Positions 44,364-55,000 of a stretch of DNA of 64,000 nt are shown here, one piece after another. Within the stretch, counting starts at the first letter, position 1. Every line of letters starts with the position of its first letter. The stretch is taken from positions 1 to 64,000 of the forward strand of contig NZ_JAGSSY010000001.1 of NCBI RefSeq assembly GCF_018145655.1, given 5' to 3'. The stretch is from Campylobacter anatolicus (GTDB lineage: Bacteria > Campylobacterota > Campylobacteria > Campylobacterales > Campylobacteraceae). The translations under genes were made by a program, and so were the position numbers. Below the pieces are notes generated by a model, which worked only from the letters and a program-made list of their open reading frames with translations, searched no databases and was not told where the DNA came from.

Positions 44364-46829
44364 TTATCCTTTTATAACTAAATTCACAAGCTTACCTTTG
44401 ATGTAAATTTCTTTTAAAATTTCTTTGCCTTCTATCCATTTTAACACTTTAGCCTTCGCCTCTTTTATCACATCAGCTTCACTTATATCAGTCGAAATTT
44501 CAAACTCTGCACGTTTTTTGCCATTTATGGTTACGGCTAAATTTATACTATCTTTTACAAAGACTTCATCAAGTATCTTTATCCTGCCAAAATTTGCCCT
44601 ATCAAAAAGCTCATCGCTAAGTTCATTTGCTACATGTGGCACGATAGGTTCAAGTAAATTTAATATGATAAAAAAGCCCTCTTGATTGACCGCTTCATTT
44701 TGCTGTGCATTTAAAGCATTTAATGCTTCCATACAAGCAGCGATTAACGTGTTAAATGCAAAAGTATCGTTAAATACTTCATTTGCCTTTTTAAGTGCTT
44801 CATATACCTTTAGTCGTGCATATTTTTCATTTTTATCTAAAATTGTGTGATCTATCACTGGAATTTGAGTGCATTTTTGGATAGTCATAGCTTTATCCCA
44901 AAGGCGATTTATAAAGCGATACGCCCCCTCAACCGCACTATCATTCCACTCTAGCTCCTTTTGTGGCGGAGCAGCAAACAATATAAACAGCCTGGCTGTA
45001 TCAGCACCATATCGGTTGATAATCTCATCAGGATCAACTACGTTGCCCTTGCTCTTACTCATTTTTTTACCATCTTTTAACACCATACCCTGAGTAAGTA
45101 AATTTGAAAAAGGCTCATCATCACGCAAATATCCAAGATCACGCAATACTTTTTGGAAAAATCTCGCATACAAAAGGTGTAAAATAGCGTGTTCTATACC
45201 ACCAATGTATTGATCTACGCTCATCCAATAATCCACGCTTTTTTTATCAAGTGCTCTCTCTTGCCATGTTTTCTCATCGCTTGCAAAACGTGCAAAATAC
45301 CACGAGCTTTCAACGAAGGTATCCATTGTATCAGTCTCACGAATAGCATCATCTCCACATTTTGGACACTTGCAATGTTTCCAAGTTGGGTGCTTATCAA
45401 GTGGATTACCCTCGCCAGTAATCTCTACATCATCTGGCAAAGCAATAGGTAAATTTTCATCCTTTTCTGGCACTACACCACAATGCGGACAATGCACAAT
45501 TGGTATCGGTGCACCCCAGTAACGCTGACGTGATATACCCCAATCACGAAGCTTGAAATTTGTTATACGTTTGCCAAGGTTTCGCTCTTCAAAATACTCT
45601 ATCATTTTCATCTTAGCTACTTCACTCTCAAGCCCTTCAATAAGAGGTGAGTTTATCGCTATGCCGTATTCGCTCATTGCTTTACTCATATCAGCTTCGC
45701 CATCTTTTGGCTTAAGAATTTGAATAATTGGCAAATTAAATTTAGTAGCAAAGTCAAAGTCTCGTTGATCTCCATTTGGTACCGCCATTATCGCTCCGCT
45801 ACCATAATCAGCTAGAATAAAATTTGCTACCCAAACAGGGATACGTTCATTTGTTAGTGGATGAGTTACGTAAATACCTAAAAATAGACCATCTTTTTCA
45901 CTAGCTTGTCGCTCTCTTGGGCTTTGGTTAAGTATGGATTTTATCTTTGCTTTTTTTTCATAGTCCAAAATTTCACTCTCAAGCAAAGCCTTAACTATTG
46001 GATGTTCTGGTGCAAGTGCAGTATAGCTAACACCGTAAATCGTATCTGGGCGTGTCGTAAAAACTTCAAATCCATCAAATTTATCGTCCAAAGCAGCCTT
46101 TGAGCTTTCATCAAGGTAAAATTTAAACTCAAGTCCAAAACTTTTGCATATCCAGTTTTCTTGCATAGTGATGACTTGATTAGGCCATTTGCCGTTTAAG
46201 GTATTAAGGTCACTTAAAAGCTCATCCGCATACTGAGTAATCTTAAAATAATATCCAGGTAGTTCACGCTGCACAACTTCGTTTCCACATCTCCAGCAAC
46301 AACCCTCTTCTACCTGCTCATTTGCAAGGACGGTTTGGTCATGTTCGCACCAATTTACAATGGCACTCTTGCGATACACAAGCCCTTTTTCAAACATCTT
46401 TATAAAAAAGCTCTGCTCCCATTTTGTATAAAGCGGATCAGAGGTGGCTAACATCCTCTTTTGCGAAAATGAAAAACCAAGTGAGCTTAGCTCATTTTTC
46501 ATATAATCAATATTTTCATAAGTCCATTTTTTAGGGTGAATTTTATGATTTATAGCGGCATTTTCAGCAGGCATGCCAAAGCTATCAAAGCCTATAGGAT
46601 GAAGGACGTTATAGCCGTTTTTTCGGTAGTATCTTGCTAATGCGTCGCCTATTGAGTAGTTTCTAACATGTCCCATATGTATGCGTCCGCTAGGATATGG
46701 AAACATACTTAGAATGTATTTTTTAGGCAGATTATAGTCATCTTTTGGCTCAAATTCACCATTTTCTTGCCAAATTTTTTGCCATTTTTTCTCAATTTTT
46801 ATGGCTTCATATTTTGAGTTTTGTGCCAT
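44364..46829 (-). CDS. leuS: Leucyl-tRNA synthetase
   Basis: This 821-residue class I synthetase charges tRNA-Leu. The HIGH-type motif HMGH is at residues 51-54 in [11 protein letters not shown]. The editing domain (about 215-420) contains [13 protein letters not shown]. CysCys zinc-type elements (CPHC, CKCPKC) lie near 455-485, and KMSKS is in [15 protein letters not shown]. The C-terminal tRNA-binding domain ends [17 protein letters not shown]. The length is normal for the bacterial form. It starts 8 bp after the DUF6394 gene and is followed 3 bp later by lptE. Confidence 0.97.
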   Translation of the reverse strand: MAQNSKYEAIKIEKKWQKIWQENGEFEPKDDYNLPKKYILSMFPYPSGRIHMGHVRNYSIGDALARYYRKNGYNVLHPIGFDSFGMPAENAAINHKIHPKKWTYENIDYMKNELSSLGFSFSQKRMLATSDPLYTKWEQSFFIKMFEKGLVYRKSAIVNWCEHDQTVLANEQVEEGCCWRCGNEVVQRELPGYYFKITQYADELLSDLNTLNGKWPNQVITMQENWICKSFGLEFKFYLDESSKAALDDKFDGFEVFTTRPDTIYGVSYTALAPEHPIVKALLESEILDYEKKAKIKSILNQSPRERQASEKDGLFLGIYVTHPLTNERIPVWVANFILADYGSGAIMAVPNGDQRDFDFATKFNLPIIQILKPKDGEADMSKAMSEYGIAINSPLIEGLESEVAKMKMIEYFEERNLGKRITNFKLRDWGISRQRYWGAPIPIVHCPHCGVVPEKDENLPIALPDDVEITGEGNPLDKHPTWKHCKCPKCGDDAIRETDTMDTFVESSWYFARFASDEKTWQERALDKKSVDYWMSVDQYIGGIEHAILHLLYARFFQKVLRDLGYLRDDEPFSNLLTQGMVLKDGKKMSKSKGNVVDPDEIINRYGADTARLFILFAAPPQKELEWNDSAVEGAYRFINRLWDKAMTIQKCTQIPVIDHTILDKNEKYARLKVYEALKKANEVFNDTFAFNTLIAACMEALNALNAQQNEAVNQEGFFIILNLLEPIVPHVANELSDELFDRANFGRIKILDEVFVKDSINLAVTINGKKRAEFEISTDISEADVIKEAKAKVLKWIEGKEILKEIYIKGKLVNLVIKG

Positions 46830-46837
46830 TTTATCTC

Positions 46838-47176
46838 CTAAAATTCTTCTTGTGCTTTATTTGACTCTATTAAAACAAGAGCAAGCGAAAAGATATTTGC
46901 TATCACCGCACCTATGACAAGCGAATAGCAAAGCGTCATATTACCAGAAACTTGAAGCACTACAAACGCTGGTATCAAGTGCAGATCCGCCACTAAAGAG
47001 CTTGCAAAAAGCTCAGCTGCCAATAAATTTTTAACACCTATCTTAAGCAATGTAGAGACTAAATTTATACTAGCAGCAATAAAAAGAGCGATCTCATTTT
47101 TATCATACAAAAACTCAACCGCAGTCGTTAGACTCATTAGTGCAAAAAATATGTATATAACTTTTCCCCAGTTCAT
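46838..47176 (-). CDS. DUF6394 family membrane protein
   Basis: This 112-residue protein has about three hydrophobic segments (residues 5-20, 28-55 and 68-105). It corresponds to the DUF6394 family, which is largely confined to epsilonproteobacteria and lies between secF and leuS there. The function is unknown. It starts 9 bases after secF and is part of the same long minus-strand gene group. Its constant place next to secDF suggests a membrane-protein or export connection, but this is inference from context. Confidence 0.75.
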   Translation of the reverse strand: MNWGKVIYIFFALMSLTTAVEFLYDKNEIALFIAASINLVSTLLKIGVKNLLAAELFASSLVADLHLIPAFVVLQVSGNMTLCYSLVIGAVIANIFSLALVLIESNKAQEEF

Positions 47177-47185
47177 CGTAACTCC

Positions 47186-48157
47186 TTATACAACGCCCTT
47201 TTCAAACATCGCACGCTCTTTTTCACGCTCTTTTTTAAGCTTTTGTTTTTGTGTCTCATTTGCACGATAATGCTCTACATTAAATTTAAACCATATCAAA
47301 AACGGCGATGAGATGTATATCGAACTCACAGTTCCTATCAAAATACCAACAATCAACACAAATGAAAATCCGTGTATCATATCGCCACCAAAGAAAAATA
47401 GTACCAAGACAGTCATAAGCGTTGTTCCTGATGTGAGTATCGTACGTGAAAGAGTAGCTGAGACCGACTCATTTATGATACCTACAATATCAGTTCTCTT
47501 ACTGTCTTTTATACCTTCCCTAATGCGATCAAAGATTATAATAGTATCATTTAAAGAGTAACCAAGCACCGTCAGCACTGCTGCAAGAGTGTCTAAATTT
47601 ACATCTATTTGGAATAGACTAATTGCACCGATAGTGATAATAATATCATGAATCTCTGTTGCAACCGCGGCAAAAGCAAATCTCCACTCAAACCTAAATG
47701 CGATATATATAAGTATTGCACCAAATGAAATAAGAAGTGCCATAAGACCTTTTTGTCGTAACTCATCACCAACCTTTGGACCTACTATATCGACTCGGCG
47801 TATTTCAAACGTTCCCGTATCTTTAAGCAACTCAGATACGACTGTGCTAATATCGCTGTTTAAATTTGAGCTTGAGCCAGAAAAACGTACCGTCACCTCA
47901 TCATCAGAACCAAACTCAGTAACAGAAGCGTTTTTAAGCACTTCATTTGTAGAAAATGCTTCGCGAATTTTATCAAGTGGAGCTTTGCTTTCATATTTTA
48001 TCTGTATTAAAGTTCCACCGGAAAAGTCAATACCGTAGTTTAACCCCTTTGTTGCAAGTAAAAAGATAGAACCTAAAAATAGAAACAACGATAAAGCGAG
48101 TGCTACAAATCGGTATCTCATAAAATCATAGACCATAGCCTTTGTAAAAATTTGCAT
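47186..48157 (-). CDS. secF: Protein translocase subunit SecF
   Basis: This 323-residue RND-type membrane protein works with SecD and YajC, using the proton motive force to support late stages of SecYEG export. Features are TM1 (about 17-36) followed by GLNYGIDFSGGTLIQIKY, a periplasmic P1 domain, and five further TM segments with the family element VLTVLGYSLNDTIIIFDRIRE and SRTILTSGTTLMTVLVLFFFGG. A charged C-terminal tail (KQKLKKEREKERAMF) is present. It lies 2 bases after secD. Confidence 0.96.
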   Translation of the reverse strand: MQIFTKAMVYDFMRYRFVALALSLFLFLGSIFLLATKGLNYGIDFSGGTLIQIKYESKAPLDKIREAFSTNEVLKNASVTEFGSDDEVTVRFSGSSSNLNSDISTVVSELLKDTGTFEIRRVDIVGPKVGDELRQKGLMALLISFGAILIYIAFRFEWRFAFAAVATEIHDIIITIGAISLFQIDVNLDTLAAVLTVLGYSLNDTIIIFDRIREGIKDSKRTDIVGIINESVSATLSRTILTSGTTLMTVLVLFFFGGDMIHGFSFVLIVGILIGTVSSIYISSPFLIWFKFNVEHYRANETQKQKLKKEREKERAMFEKGVV

Positions 48158-48159
48158 AC

Positions 48160-49740
48160 CTATCCCCTTTTATAACCAAACCAAAGGCTTGTGTTGCCAC
48201 TTTTTTCTATCTTATCCATAAGTGTATCAAATATACCATGAGTGCCAAGTATTGCTGTTAACATCGATGCCATTATGCCTATACTCATGGTTACAGCAAA
48301 GCCCTTAACCGGACCAGTGCCATACGCATAAAGTACTGCAACGGTTATGATCGTGGTTAAATTTGAATCCACAATCGCACTCATAGCATGTTCGTATCCT
48401 TTTTGCACGGCGACTCTCACACTCGATCCTTGTCTTAAAAGCTCACGAATCCGCTCATTTATAATGACATTTGCATCAACTGCCATACCGATAGTTAAGA
48501 CTATACCCGCCATACCGGGAAGTGTTAGCGTAGCCCCAAACAAAGCCATAACTGCCACAAGTATAAATACGTCAGCTATAAGAGCGATATTTGCCAAAAT
48601 TCCAGATATACCGTAGTAAATAACCATAAATATCACGAGCAAAATCATCGCCGAGCCAAGTGCCATCATACTTTGATTAATACTCTCAGCACCCAAAGAT
48701 GGGCCAATGCTACGTTTTTCTAGCATTTTTACAGGAGCAAGCAAGGCACCAGAACGAAGTGCAATAGCCACATCGTGAGCCTCATCAAGCGTAAATCCAC
48801 CGCTTATCTGACCACTGCCACCGCCGATACGTTCATTTATCACAGGAGCTGAATAAACTTTACCGTCAAGTACGATAGCTAGGCGTTTGCCTACGCTTTC
48901 ACCTGTAAAATCACCAAAAATTCTAGCACCTTCTGAGTTGAGTGTAAAATTTATAATAGGCTGATTTGTCTGCTGAGAAAATGCAACTTTTGCATCTGTA
49001 AGCATAGAGCCATCTAAAACTGGAACATTTTTAAGTGCATACTTTATCCGATCATTTTTAGCATCAGGATATATCACATCGCCGTAGCTCTCGGCATCTG
49101 CTGCACTCATCGTGTTGGCTTGATCTTGACGCTTGTCATCGACAGCCATAAGCTGCAAATGTGCCGCCTTTGCTATGAGATCTCTAGCTCTTTGCTCATC
49201 TTCTGCCGTCTTTATACCTGGTAGTTCAACTAAAATATTTTCTTTGCCTTGACGAGCAACAGTAGGCTCTGCTAGACCAAACTGGTCAAGCCTATTTCTG
49301 ATCGTTTCGACAGCTTGAGATATAGCATATTCTATAGTATCAAGACGCTCTTGCTCTGTTAAAGAGATCGAATAAAAAAGCCCATCTTTATGGACATCAA
49401 GCCCTTTTATCTCTTTTAGCATCTCATCTATCTTTGGAGCTTCATCGCTATCAAGAATAGTAAAATCAACACTATCTTGTTTTATCTTAAATTTATCAAT
49501 AAGCACATCCTCTTTTTTAGCATAGTAGCTTATGCTTCCAGCGACAGACTTTATCTTTGAGTGTATCGCCTCTTCAGTCTCAACACCAAGCAACATATGA
49601 AGTCCACCTTGCAGGTCAAGTCCAAGTGAAATTTTAGAACCAAACTGCGTCTGCAAAAAGGATGGCGTCGAAAAGCCGACACCAAACACTAAGGCGATTA
49701 AAAATATAATCAACCTATACGTTATCCTTGAGCTTTGCAT
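48160..49740 (-). CDS. secD: Protein translocase subunit SecD
   Basis: This 526-residue partner of SecF has TM1 followed by KISLGLDLQGGLHMLLGVE, a large periplasmic region, the P1 base segment ETIRNRLDQFGLAEPTVARQG, and five TM segments with MAGIVLTIGMAVDANVIINERIRELL. ISGGFTLDEAHDVAIALRSGALLAPV is the conserved periplasmic helix. The length is a little short of E. coli SecD, as usual for this group. yajC lies one base upstream, so yajC-secD-secF form the standard operon. Confidence 0.97.
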   Translation of the reverse strand: MQSSRITYRLIIFLIALVFGVGFSTPSFLQTQFGSKISLGLDLQGGLHMLLGVETEEAIHSKIKSVAGSISYYAKKEDVLIDKFKIKQDSVDFTILDSDEAPKIDEMLKEIKGLDVHKDGLFYSISLTEQERLDTIEYAISQAVETIRNRLDQFGLAEPTVARQGKENILVELPGIKTAEDEQRARDLIAKAAHLQLMAVDDKRQDQANTMSAADAESYGDVIYPDAKNDRIKYALKNVPVLDGSMLTDAKVAFSQQTNQPIINFTLNSEGARIFGDFTGESVGKRLAIVLDGKVYSAPVINERIGGGSGQISGGFTLDEAHDVAIALRSGALLAPVKMLEKRSIGPSLGAESINQSMMALGSAMILLVIFMVIYYGISGILANIALIADVFILVAVMALFGATLTLPGMAGIVLTIGMAVDANVIINERIRELLRQGSSVRVAVQKGYEHAMSAIVDSNLTTIITVAVLYAYGTGPVKGFAVTMSIGIMASMLTAILGTHGIFDTLMDKIEKSGNTSLWFGYKRG

Positions 49741-49741
49741 A

Positions 49742-50011
49742 CTATGCTTCTAATTTTTTTGCTACAAATTCACGAGCTATACGAACGATTACATCATCGT
49801 TAAGCTTAACTTTGATAAAATCATCTTCGGCTTTTATGACCTCGCAAATAAGTCCGCCGCTTGTTACGATCTTATCGCCTTTTTGCAAGCCAGCAATCAT
49901 AGCTGTATGGGCTTTTTGCTGTTTTTGTTGTGGTCTAATAACCAAAAAGTAAAATATCGCGAAAAGCACGACAAGGGGTAGAAGTGAAGTTAAGAAGTCT
50001 CCGTTTTGCAT
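49742..50011 (-). CDS. yajC: Preprotein translocase accessory subunit YajC
   Basis: This 89-residue single-TM protein has LLPLVVLFAIFYFLVIRPQQKQQKAH, the family hallmark, and GDKIVTSGGLICEVIK. It joins SecDF in the holotranslocon. Its 5' end overlaps the 5' end of lnt on the other strand by 28 bases, an unusual divergent overlap that means each promoter must lie inside or beyond the other gene's start. It is the first gene of a minus-strand block of eleven. Confidence 0.95.
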   Translation of the reverse strand: MQNGDFLTSLLPLVVLFAIFYFLVIRPQQKQQKAHTAMIAGLQKGDKIVTSGGLICEVIKAEDDFIKVKLNDDVIVRIAREFVAKKLEA

Positions 50012-51285
50012 TGTTTTCCTTAAATTTAAAATTTTTAAGACAATATTTTAGCATTAAAATTATAATAAAAGCCTTTGTCGGTGCTTTTTTATTAGCAAAT
50101 GTTATATTTTTTAGTCTGATTGATAATATTTTTTTAAATTTTATTTCACCTTTCTTAACTCTAACAGGGATTTTTATTATCATTAATTCAACTCGTGCAA
50201 GTTTTTTTGTGGCTGGATTTTTCACTGGTGCATTATGGTTTTATTGGATAAGTTTTAGTTTTATTTATTACGACCTACCTTATCTCGTGCCGCTTGTATT
50301 TTTGGTAATCGCATTAATTTATGGAATGCTTTTTTTATTCGCTTCGTTTCCTAGCTTTGTGCCACTTCGGGGTGTCATGCTATTTTTAATAAGCTACGTT
50401 CATCCATTTGGTTTTAACTGGTTTAACCTTGAAGCCACACTAGTTTTAGGCGTATTTGACCCAAGCGTAAGAGGACTAGCTTTTATATTTTTAGCTGCAA
50501 TTTGCCTTAGTTTAAAGTATAAATTTAAATTTATAGCAGCAGTTATCTGTCTGATATGTGCGTTGCAATTTAAAAGCACAGAAGCTAAAATGCTACCATT
50601 TGACGTGCAATTAATCAACACAAATATCGCTCAATCATCTCGCTGGGAGCATGAACTAAAAGATAAATTTATAGACGAGAACTTAAATTTAATAACAGGA
50701 GCAATAAGTCTAAACAGACGTGCCATCATAATGCCAGAAAGTGCCTTCCCTGCATTTATAGACCATGAGCCAAATTTAATGGCTGAGTTAAAAACACTAT
50801 CAAAACACATCGTAATAATTGCCGGTGGGCTTGGATATGAAAATAATCAAAGTTACAACTCGGCGTATCTCTTTGATAACGGTAAAATGCGACGACTTGA
50901 TAAAATGATACTTGTGCCATTTGGTGAAGAGATACCTTTGCCTAAATTTTTAAGTGGCTGGATAAATAGAGTGTTTTTCAGTGGTGCAAGTGATTTTAAA
51001 ACAGCAAAAGCACCGAGTGATTACGTCATAGATGGCATTAAAATTCGTAATGCGATCTGCTATGAAGCCACTCGCGATGAGATATATGCTGGAGAATTTG
51101 ATGTGATAATAGCTATTACAAATAACGGCTGGTTCGTGCCATCAACTCAACCAGTTTTACAAAAAATTTTACTAAAATATTTCGCAACAAAATACGGAAA
51201 AACGATATATCACAGCGTAAATGGCTCACCTTCAGGGATTATCGTACCTAAAAAAGCGTGGATCAAGCTTGACTCGCTGTTATAA
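49984..51285 (+). CDS. lnt: Apolipoprotein N-acyltransferase
   Basis: This 433-residue protein has about six TM segments (about residues 25-195) and a nitrilase-like domain (about 205-425). The catalytic triad is visible: Glu in IMPESAFP, Lys in LDKMILVPFGEEIP and Cys in NAICYEATRDE. It adds the third acyl chain to lipoproteins such as the LptE encoded nearby. The GTG at 49984 (with AGGGG upstream) is tentative; TTG at 50011 would avoid the overlap with yajC. It is shorter than E. coli Lnt (512). Confidence 0.85.
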   Translation: MKLRSLRFALFSLNLKFLRQYFSIKIIIKAFVGAFLLANVIFFSLIDNIFLNFISPFLTLTGIFIIINSTRASFFVAGFFTGALWFYWISFSFIYYDLPYLVPLVFLVIALIYGMLFLFASFPSFVPLRGVMLFLISYVHPFGFNWFNLEATLVLGVFDPSVRGLAFIFLAAICLSLKYKFKFIAAVICLICALQFKSTEAKMLPFDVQLINTNIAQSSRWEHELKDKFIDENLNLITGAISLNRRAIIMPESAFPAFIDHEPNLMAELKTLSKHIVIIAGGLGYENNQSYNSAYLFDNGKMRRLDKMILVPFGEEIPLPKFLSGWINRVFFSGASDFKTAKAPSDYVIDGIKIRNAICYEATRDEIYAGEFDVIIAITNNGWFVPSTQPVLQKILLKYFATKYGKTIYHSVNGSPSGIIVPKKAWIKLDSLL

Positions 51286-51495
51286 ATCTATGATTATTAT
51301 ATCAAAAGAGCTATCTCCGCTTAGCATATAATAATACTAGAGCGACTTTCTTGCCATTGCAAATTTTAAATAGCCTTTTAAAGCACCAATTAATCGCATT
51401 ATCTTTGCTAAACTTGATCCTATATTTTATCCTTAATCTTTTTAAATTTACAAAGTAATTATATCAAGAACGTAAATTTTAAGAAAATTTAAAAC

Positions 51496-51519
51496 AGAGC
51501 AATAGCTATAGCTCTTTTG
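51496..51519. terminator. Hairpin between convergent lnt and metK
   Basis: AGAGC and GCTCT enclose AATAGCTATA, followed on the plus strand by TTTT. It lies in the 255-bp gap where lnt and metK converge and may serve both; the rest of the gap holds no gene. Confidence 0.45.
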
Positions 51520-51540
51520 CTAGTTTTAATATCTATAAAT

Positions 51541-52743
51541 TTATTTTAAAAGTATCTTAAAAATCTCAACACCGTCAAGCTTTTCCCACGGGTATTTAGC
51601 ATTTCCAACTTGTCCTTTGGCTGCAACTTTGGCGTATAAAAATGTATCTTTGCTTGGCTTATCAAGTCCAAATTTTTGTGTTATCCATCTTGGAGTTAGA
51701 GCAAATTTCTCACTTACAAAAGCTGAAAGTTTATCATCATCAATCTTGCTAATGTGTGTACCCATAGTATCAACACTAACAGATGTTGGCTTTGCCATAC
51801 CAATAGCGTAACTAAGCTGAACTATACATTTTTTAGCAAGCCCTGCTGCGACTATATTTTTAGCGATCCAGCGTGCTGCGTAAAGTCCGCTTCTATCAAC
51901 TTTTGTATAATCCTTGCTACTTTGAGCTCCGCCACCTATCGGCGAGTATCCGCCAAAGCTATCTACGATGAGCTTACGTCCTGTTAGTCCACTGTCGTGG
52001 AGTGAGCTGTGATTGACGTATCTGCCAGTTGGATTGATATAAATTAGTGTTTTTTCTTTATTATATAGCTCTTTTGGAAGTGAGGTTTCATCTATTAAGT
52101 TTTGCACTAACGCTCTAAGCTCGACTATATCCATAGTCTCTACACAAGGGACTGAAACGACTATCGTATGTATATTTTGTGGATGACAACTCTCAAAGTT
52201 TTCTTTCGTACCATAATCAATAGTAACCTGGGTCTTTATATCAACGCCAAGCTTATCTGGATTTGCTTTAGCAAATTTATAAACCTTATCGCAAAGCATT
52301 CTAGCGTATGTGATAGCCGCTGGCATATACTCATTTGCCTCACAACTCGCAAAGCCAAACATAATACCTTGATCGCCAGCACCGATCTCACCGTCAGCCT
52401 GATCTACGCCTTGATTTATGTCAGGTGATTGCTGATTTACATAGACTTTAACTTCTATATCATCTGGGTGTAGACACTGCTCTTTAGTAAAATTTGACTT
52501 GCCGTTATATCCGATGTGAGCCAACGTGTCTTTAACTATCTTTTCATAGTCCTTAAAAGATAGTTTCACACTCGAGTTTATTTCGCCACCTATTATGATA
52601 TTTTTACCAGCAACGAACACTTCACTTGCGACCCTACCATTTGGATCTTGCGTAAGTATCGCATCAACGATGCTATCAGAGATGATGTCGGCACACTTAT
52701 CTGGGTGTCCTGGGCTTACAACCTCAGAAGTAAATAAATACAT
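51541..52743 (-). CDS. metK: S-adenosylmethionine synthetase
   Basis: This 400-residue enzyme makes S-adenosylmethionine from methionine and ATP. It shows SEVVSPGHPDKCADIISDSIVDAIL at the start, the GAGDQGIMFGFA motif near residue 122 and GGGAQSSKDYTKVDRSGLYAARW near 263-285. In the latter, the usual GGGAFSGKD is changed at two positions, possibly a lineage variant. The C-terminal FGL...DTFLYAKVAAKGQVGN is intact. It stands alone between lnt and sstT, with a divergent promoter region shared with sstT. Confidence 0.95.
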   Translation of the reverse strand: MYLFTSEVVSPGHPDKCADIISDSIVDAILTQDPNGRVASEVFVAGKNIIIGGEINSSVKLSFKDYEKIVKDTLAHIGYNGKSNFTKEQCLHPDDIEVKVYVNQQSPDINQGVDQADGEIGAGDQGIMFGFASCEANEYMPAAITYARMLCDKVYKFAKANPDKLGVDIKTQVTIDYGTKENFESCHPQNIHTIVVSVPCVETMDIVELRALVQNLIDETSLPKELYNKEKTLIYINPTGRYVNHSSLHDSGLTGRKLIVDSFGGYSPIGGGAQSSKDYTKVDRSGLYAARWIAKNIVAAGLAKKCIVQLSYAIGMAKPTSVSVDTMGTHISKIDDDKLSAFVSEKFALTPRWITQKFGLDKPSKDTFLYAKVAAKGQVGNAKYPWEKLDGVEIFKILLK

Positions 52744-52894
52744 AAAATTTTCCTTTTTTTATACCATTTTTTTAAAATTAATCTCAAAATTGTAACACGC
52801 TATTATAAAATTTAGATTAATCACTGCCAAATTTTATAAATTTTTGATTTTTTTGGTTATACTTCATTAATTAATATTTTAAAAAAGGTTTAAA

Positions 52895-54163
52895 ATGAGT
52901 GCTTTTAGTAGTATAGCTAAGCGATATGCCGATGGAAATTTGATAGTTCAAATTTTAATTGGTATAGTTTTAGGTATCGTTGTTGGTTTTTGGGGTCATA
53001 GCTCGGTTGTATTTGATGGGGCTAAAAACGTAGTTGAAGGGCAGTTTATCAATAATATGATAAACAGTATAGCCATCCTTGGCGACTTATTTGTAGGTGC
53101 GTTAAAGGCGGTCGCTCCTATTTTAGTATTTGTGCTTATTGCGACATCTATCATAACAAAGGAATTTGGTAGTGCAAAAGGTATGCAAAAAATAGTAATA
53201 CTATATCTTTTTGCTACATTTTTAGCGTCTGCCGTTGGTGTTATATTTAGTTTTATATTTCCAGTTGAAATTGTATTAAAAGATTTAGAACAGGTAAGCA
53301 TGAGTGCTCCACAAAATGTATTTGCTGTGCTTAAAGATCTTGTGTTTAAGATGGTTCAAAACCCAATTAGTGCGTTAAGCTCGGGCAATTATATCGGTAT
53401 CATCACTTGGGCTGTCGCTGGTGGTATAGCGATGAGATGTTGCCCAAAAGAGACTAAAAATGTATTTAAAGATATAAGCGATGGCGTTACAAAAATCATT
53501 AGATTTATCATTCGTCTAGCTCCATTTGGTATCTTTGGTATAGTTACGATAAATATTTATACAACAGGTTTTGAGGCACTTATGGGCTATGCCAAGTTGG
53601 TAGTTATCCTAGTTGCCGCTATGCTAACCGTTGCATTTGTAGCCTACCCGCTAATAGCATTTTTAGTTACAAAGAAAAATCCATATCCACTTGTAATGGC
53701 ATGCTTAAAAGAGAGTGCAATAACTGCGTTTTTCACAAGAAGTTCAGCCGCAAACATACCTGTAAATATGGCACTTTGTAAAAAACTTGGTCTAAAAGAG
53801 GAGCTTTACTCTATTTCAATCCCACTTGGTGCGACTATAAATATGGGTGGGGCAGCCGTTGTTATTAGTATCATGGCATTAACCGCAGTAAATTCACTTG
53901 AATACATCACAGTTGATTTTGCTGATGCTCTGCTTCTTAGCTTTGTGGCTGCACTTGGTGCATGTGGTGCATCTGGTGTGCCCGGTGGTTCACTACTACT
54001 TATCCCTCTTGCTTGTGCATTATTTGGTATAAATAATGATATAGCGATGCAAGTTGTTTCTGTTGGCTTTATAATAGGCGTAATTCAAGATTCGGTAGAG
54101 ACTGCAATAAATAGCTCATCTGACGTACTTTTTACCGCTGTGGTATCTGAGACGATGGAATAA
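52895..54163 (+). CDS. sstT: Sodium/serine-threonine symporter SstT
   Basis: This 422-residue member of the dicarboxylate/amino acid:cation (DAACS) family has the SstT pattern: [62 protein letters not shown] and [24 protein letters not shown]. It takes up serine, a main carbon and energy source for Campylobacter. The length is normal for about nine TM segments with two hairpins. It has its own promoter region (TATACT near 52858) and a strong terminator after it. Confidence 0.93.
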   Translation: MSAFSSIAKRYADGNLIVQILIGIVLGIVVGFWGHSSVVFDGAKNVVEGQFINNMINSIAILGDLFVGALKAVAPILVFVLIATSIITKEFGSAKGMQKIVILYLFATFLASAVGVIFSFIFPVEIVLKDLEQVSMSAPQNVFAVLKDLVFKMVQNPISALSSGNYIGIITWAVAGGIAMRCCPKETKNVFKDISDGVTKIIRFIIRLAPFGIFGIVTINIYTTGFEALMGYAKLVVILVAAMLTVAFVAYPLIAFLVTKKNPYPLVMACLKESAITAFFTRSSAANIPVNMALCKKLGLKEELYSISIPLGATINMGGAAVVISIMALTAVNSLEYITVDFADALLLSFVAALGACGASGVPGGSLLLIPLACALFGINNDIAMQVVSVGFIIGVIQDSVETAINSSSDVLFTAVVSETME

Positions 54164-54178
54164 AAAGGATATAAATAC

Positions 54179-54208
54179 AAATTTTAGGGTAACTTTACCC
54201 TAAAATTT
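54179..54208 (+). terminator. Rho-independent terminator after sstT
   Basis: AAATTTTAGGGTAA and TTACCCTAAAATTT form a perfect 14-bp inverted repeat with two central bases, followed by ATTTTTAT. It begins 15 bases after the stop codon. Confidence 0.8.
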
Positions 54209-54289
54209 ATTTTTATCTAATTGATAATAAAGCCAGTTGATTATAGTTTTAGTATTTCGTTTGTATTTGTATATTATTTGAACAAAATT

Positions 54290-54943
54290 TTATACTACAT
54301 TTTTTATAACGTCTTCTAAGATATCTCTTGTTTGATCCGTATGTTCAACACTAAGTTTTATTAGCTTTGGTAAATCCCTTTCCATACAAGCTTCAAGTAT
54401 CGCACGATGTGCAATGTTTGAAAGAGCAATATGATCATGTTTATAAATTAACGAGAGAGAAACATATGACATAGCTGCTGTCTTTAAGCCTTCAACAATG
54501 CTAAAAAGTCTACTATTAATCTCACTTTTCCAAAAACAATTATGAAATTTATCATTTAGTATAGCCCATTCATTTACATCTGTACAATTTTCTATCTTTT
54601 CTTGTATGGCATAAGCCTCATCTAAAAACTTCTGCTCAAAATTTTTAAAACCATTTTCTATAAGTATTGGCTCTAATAAAATTCTCAAATCATAAATTTC
54701 TTTTGCATCCTTGTAGCAAAGCTCTCTTACTATAGCACCTTTATAGGAGTCAAAACTCACAAGCCCTTCAGCCGTCAAAAGCTTTAATGCCTCCCTTACT
54801 GGCGTTTGACTAACACCAAAATTAGCCGAAATTTCATTTTGTCTAAGTCGCTCTTTTGATTTTATTTTGCCACTTAAAATATCTTTTCTTAATTCATTTG
54901 CAATAAACTCGGTCGTTGTGATGGGTCTATTTGGGCTATTCAT
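54290..54943 (-). CDS. GntR-family regulator with FCD domain
   Basis: This 217-residue protein has an N-terminal winged helix (residues about 8-75, with KERLRQNEISANFGVSQTPVREALKLLTAEGLV) and a helical FCD effector domain (about 85-210, with AKEIYDLRILLEPILI). FCD domains bind small organic acids. It lies downstream of, and on the same strand as, the asparaginase gene and probably regulates that gene and the divergent transporter. The gap to the asparaginase gene is 57 bp, so it may also have its own promoter. Confidence 0.9.
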   Translation of the reverse strand: MNSPNRPITTTEFIANELRKDILSGKIKSKERLRQNEISANFGVSQTPVREALKLLTAEGLVSFDSYKGAIVRELCYKDAKEIYDLRILLEPILIENGFKNFEQKFLDEAYAIQEKIENCTDVNEWAILNDKFHNCFWKSEINSRLFSIVEGLKTAAMSYVSLSLIYKHDHIALSNIAHRAILEACMERDLPKLIKLSVEHTDQTRDILEDVIKNVV

Positions 54944-55000
54944 ATCTTAATAATACCTTTTTTGCATACATTATACTATAAATAGCCCAAAATAAAAATT

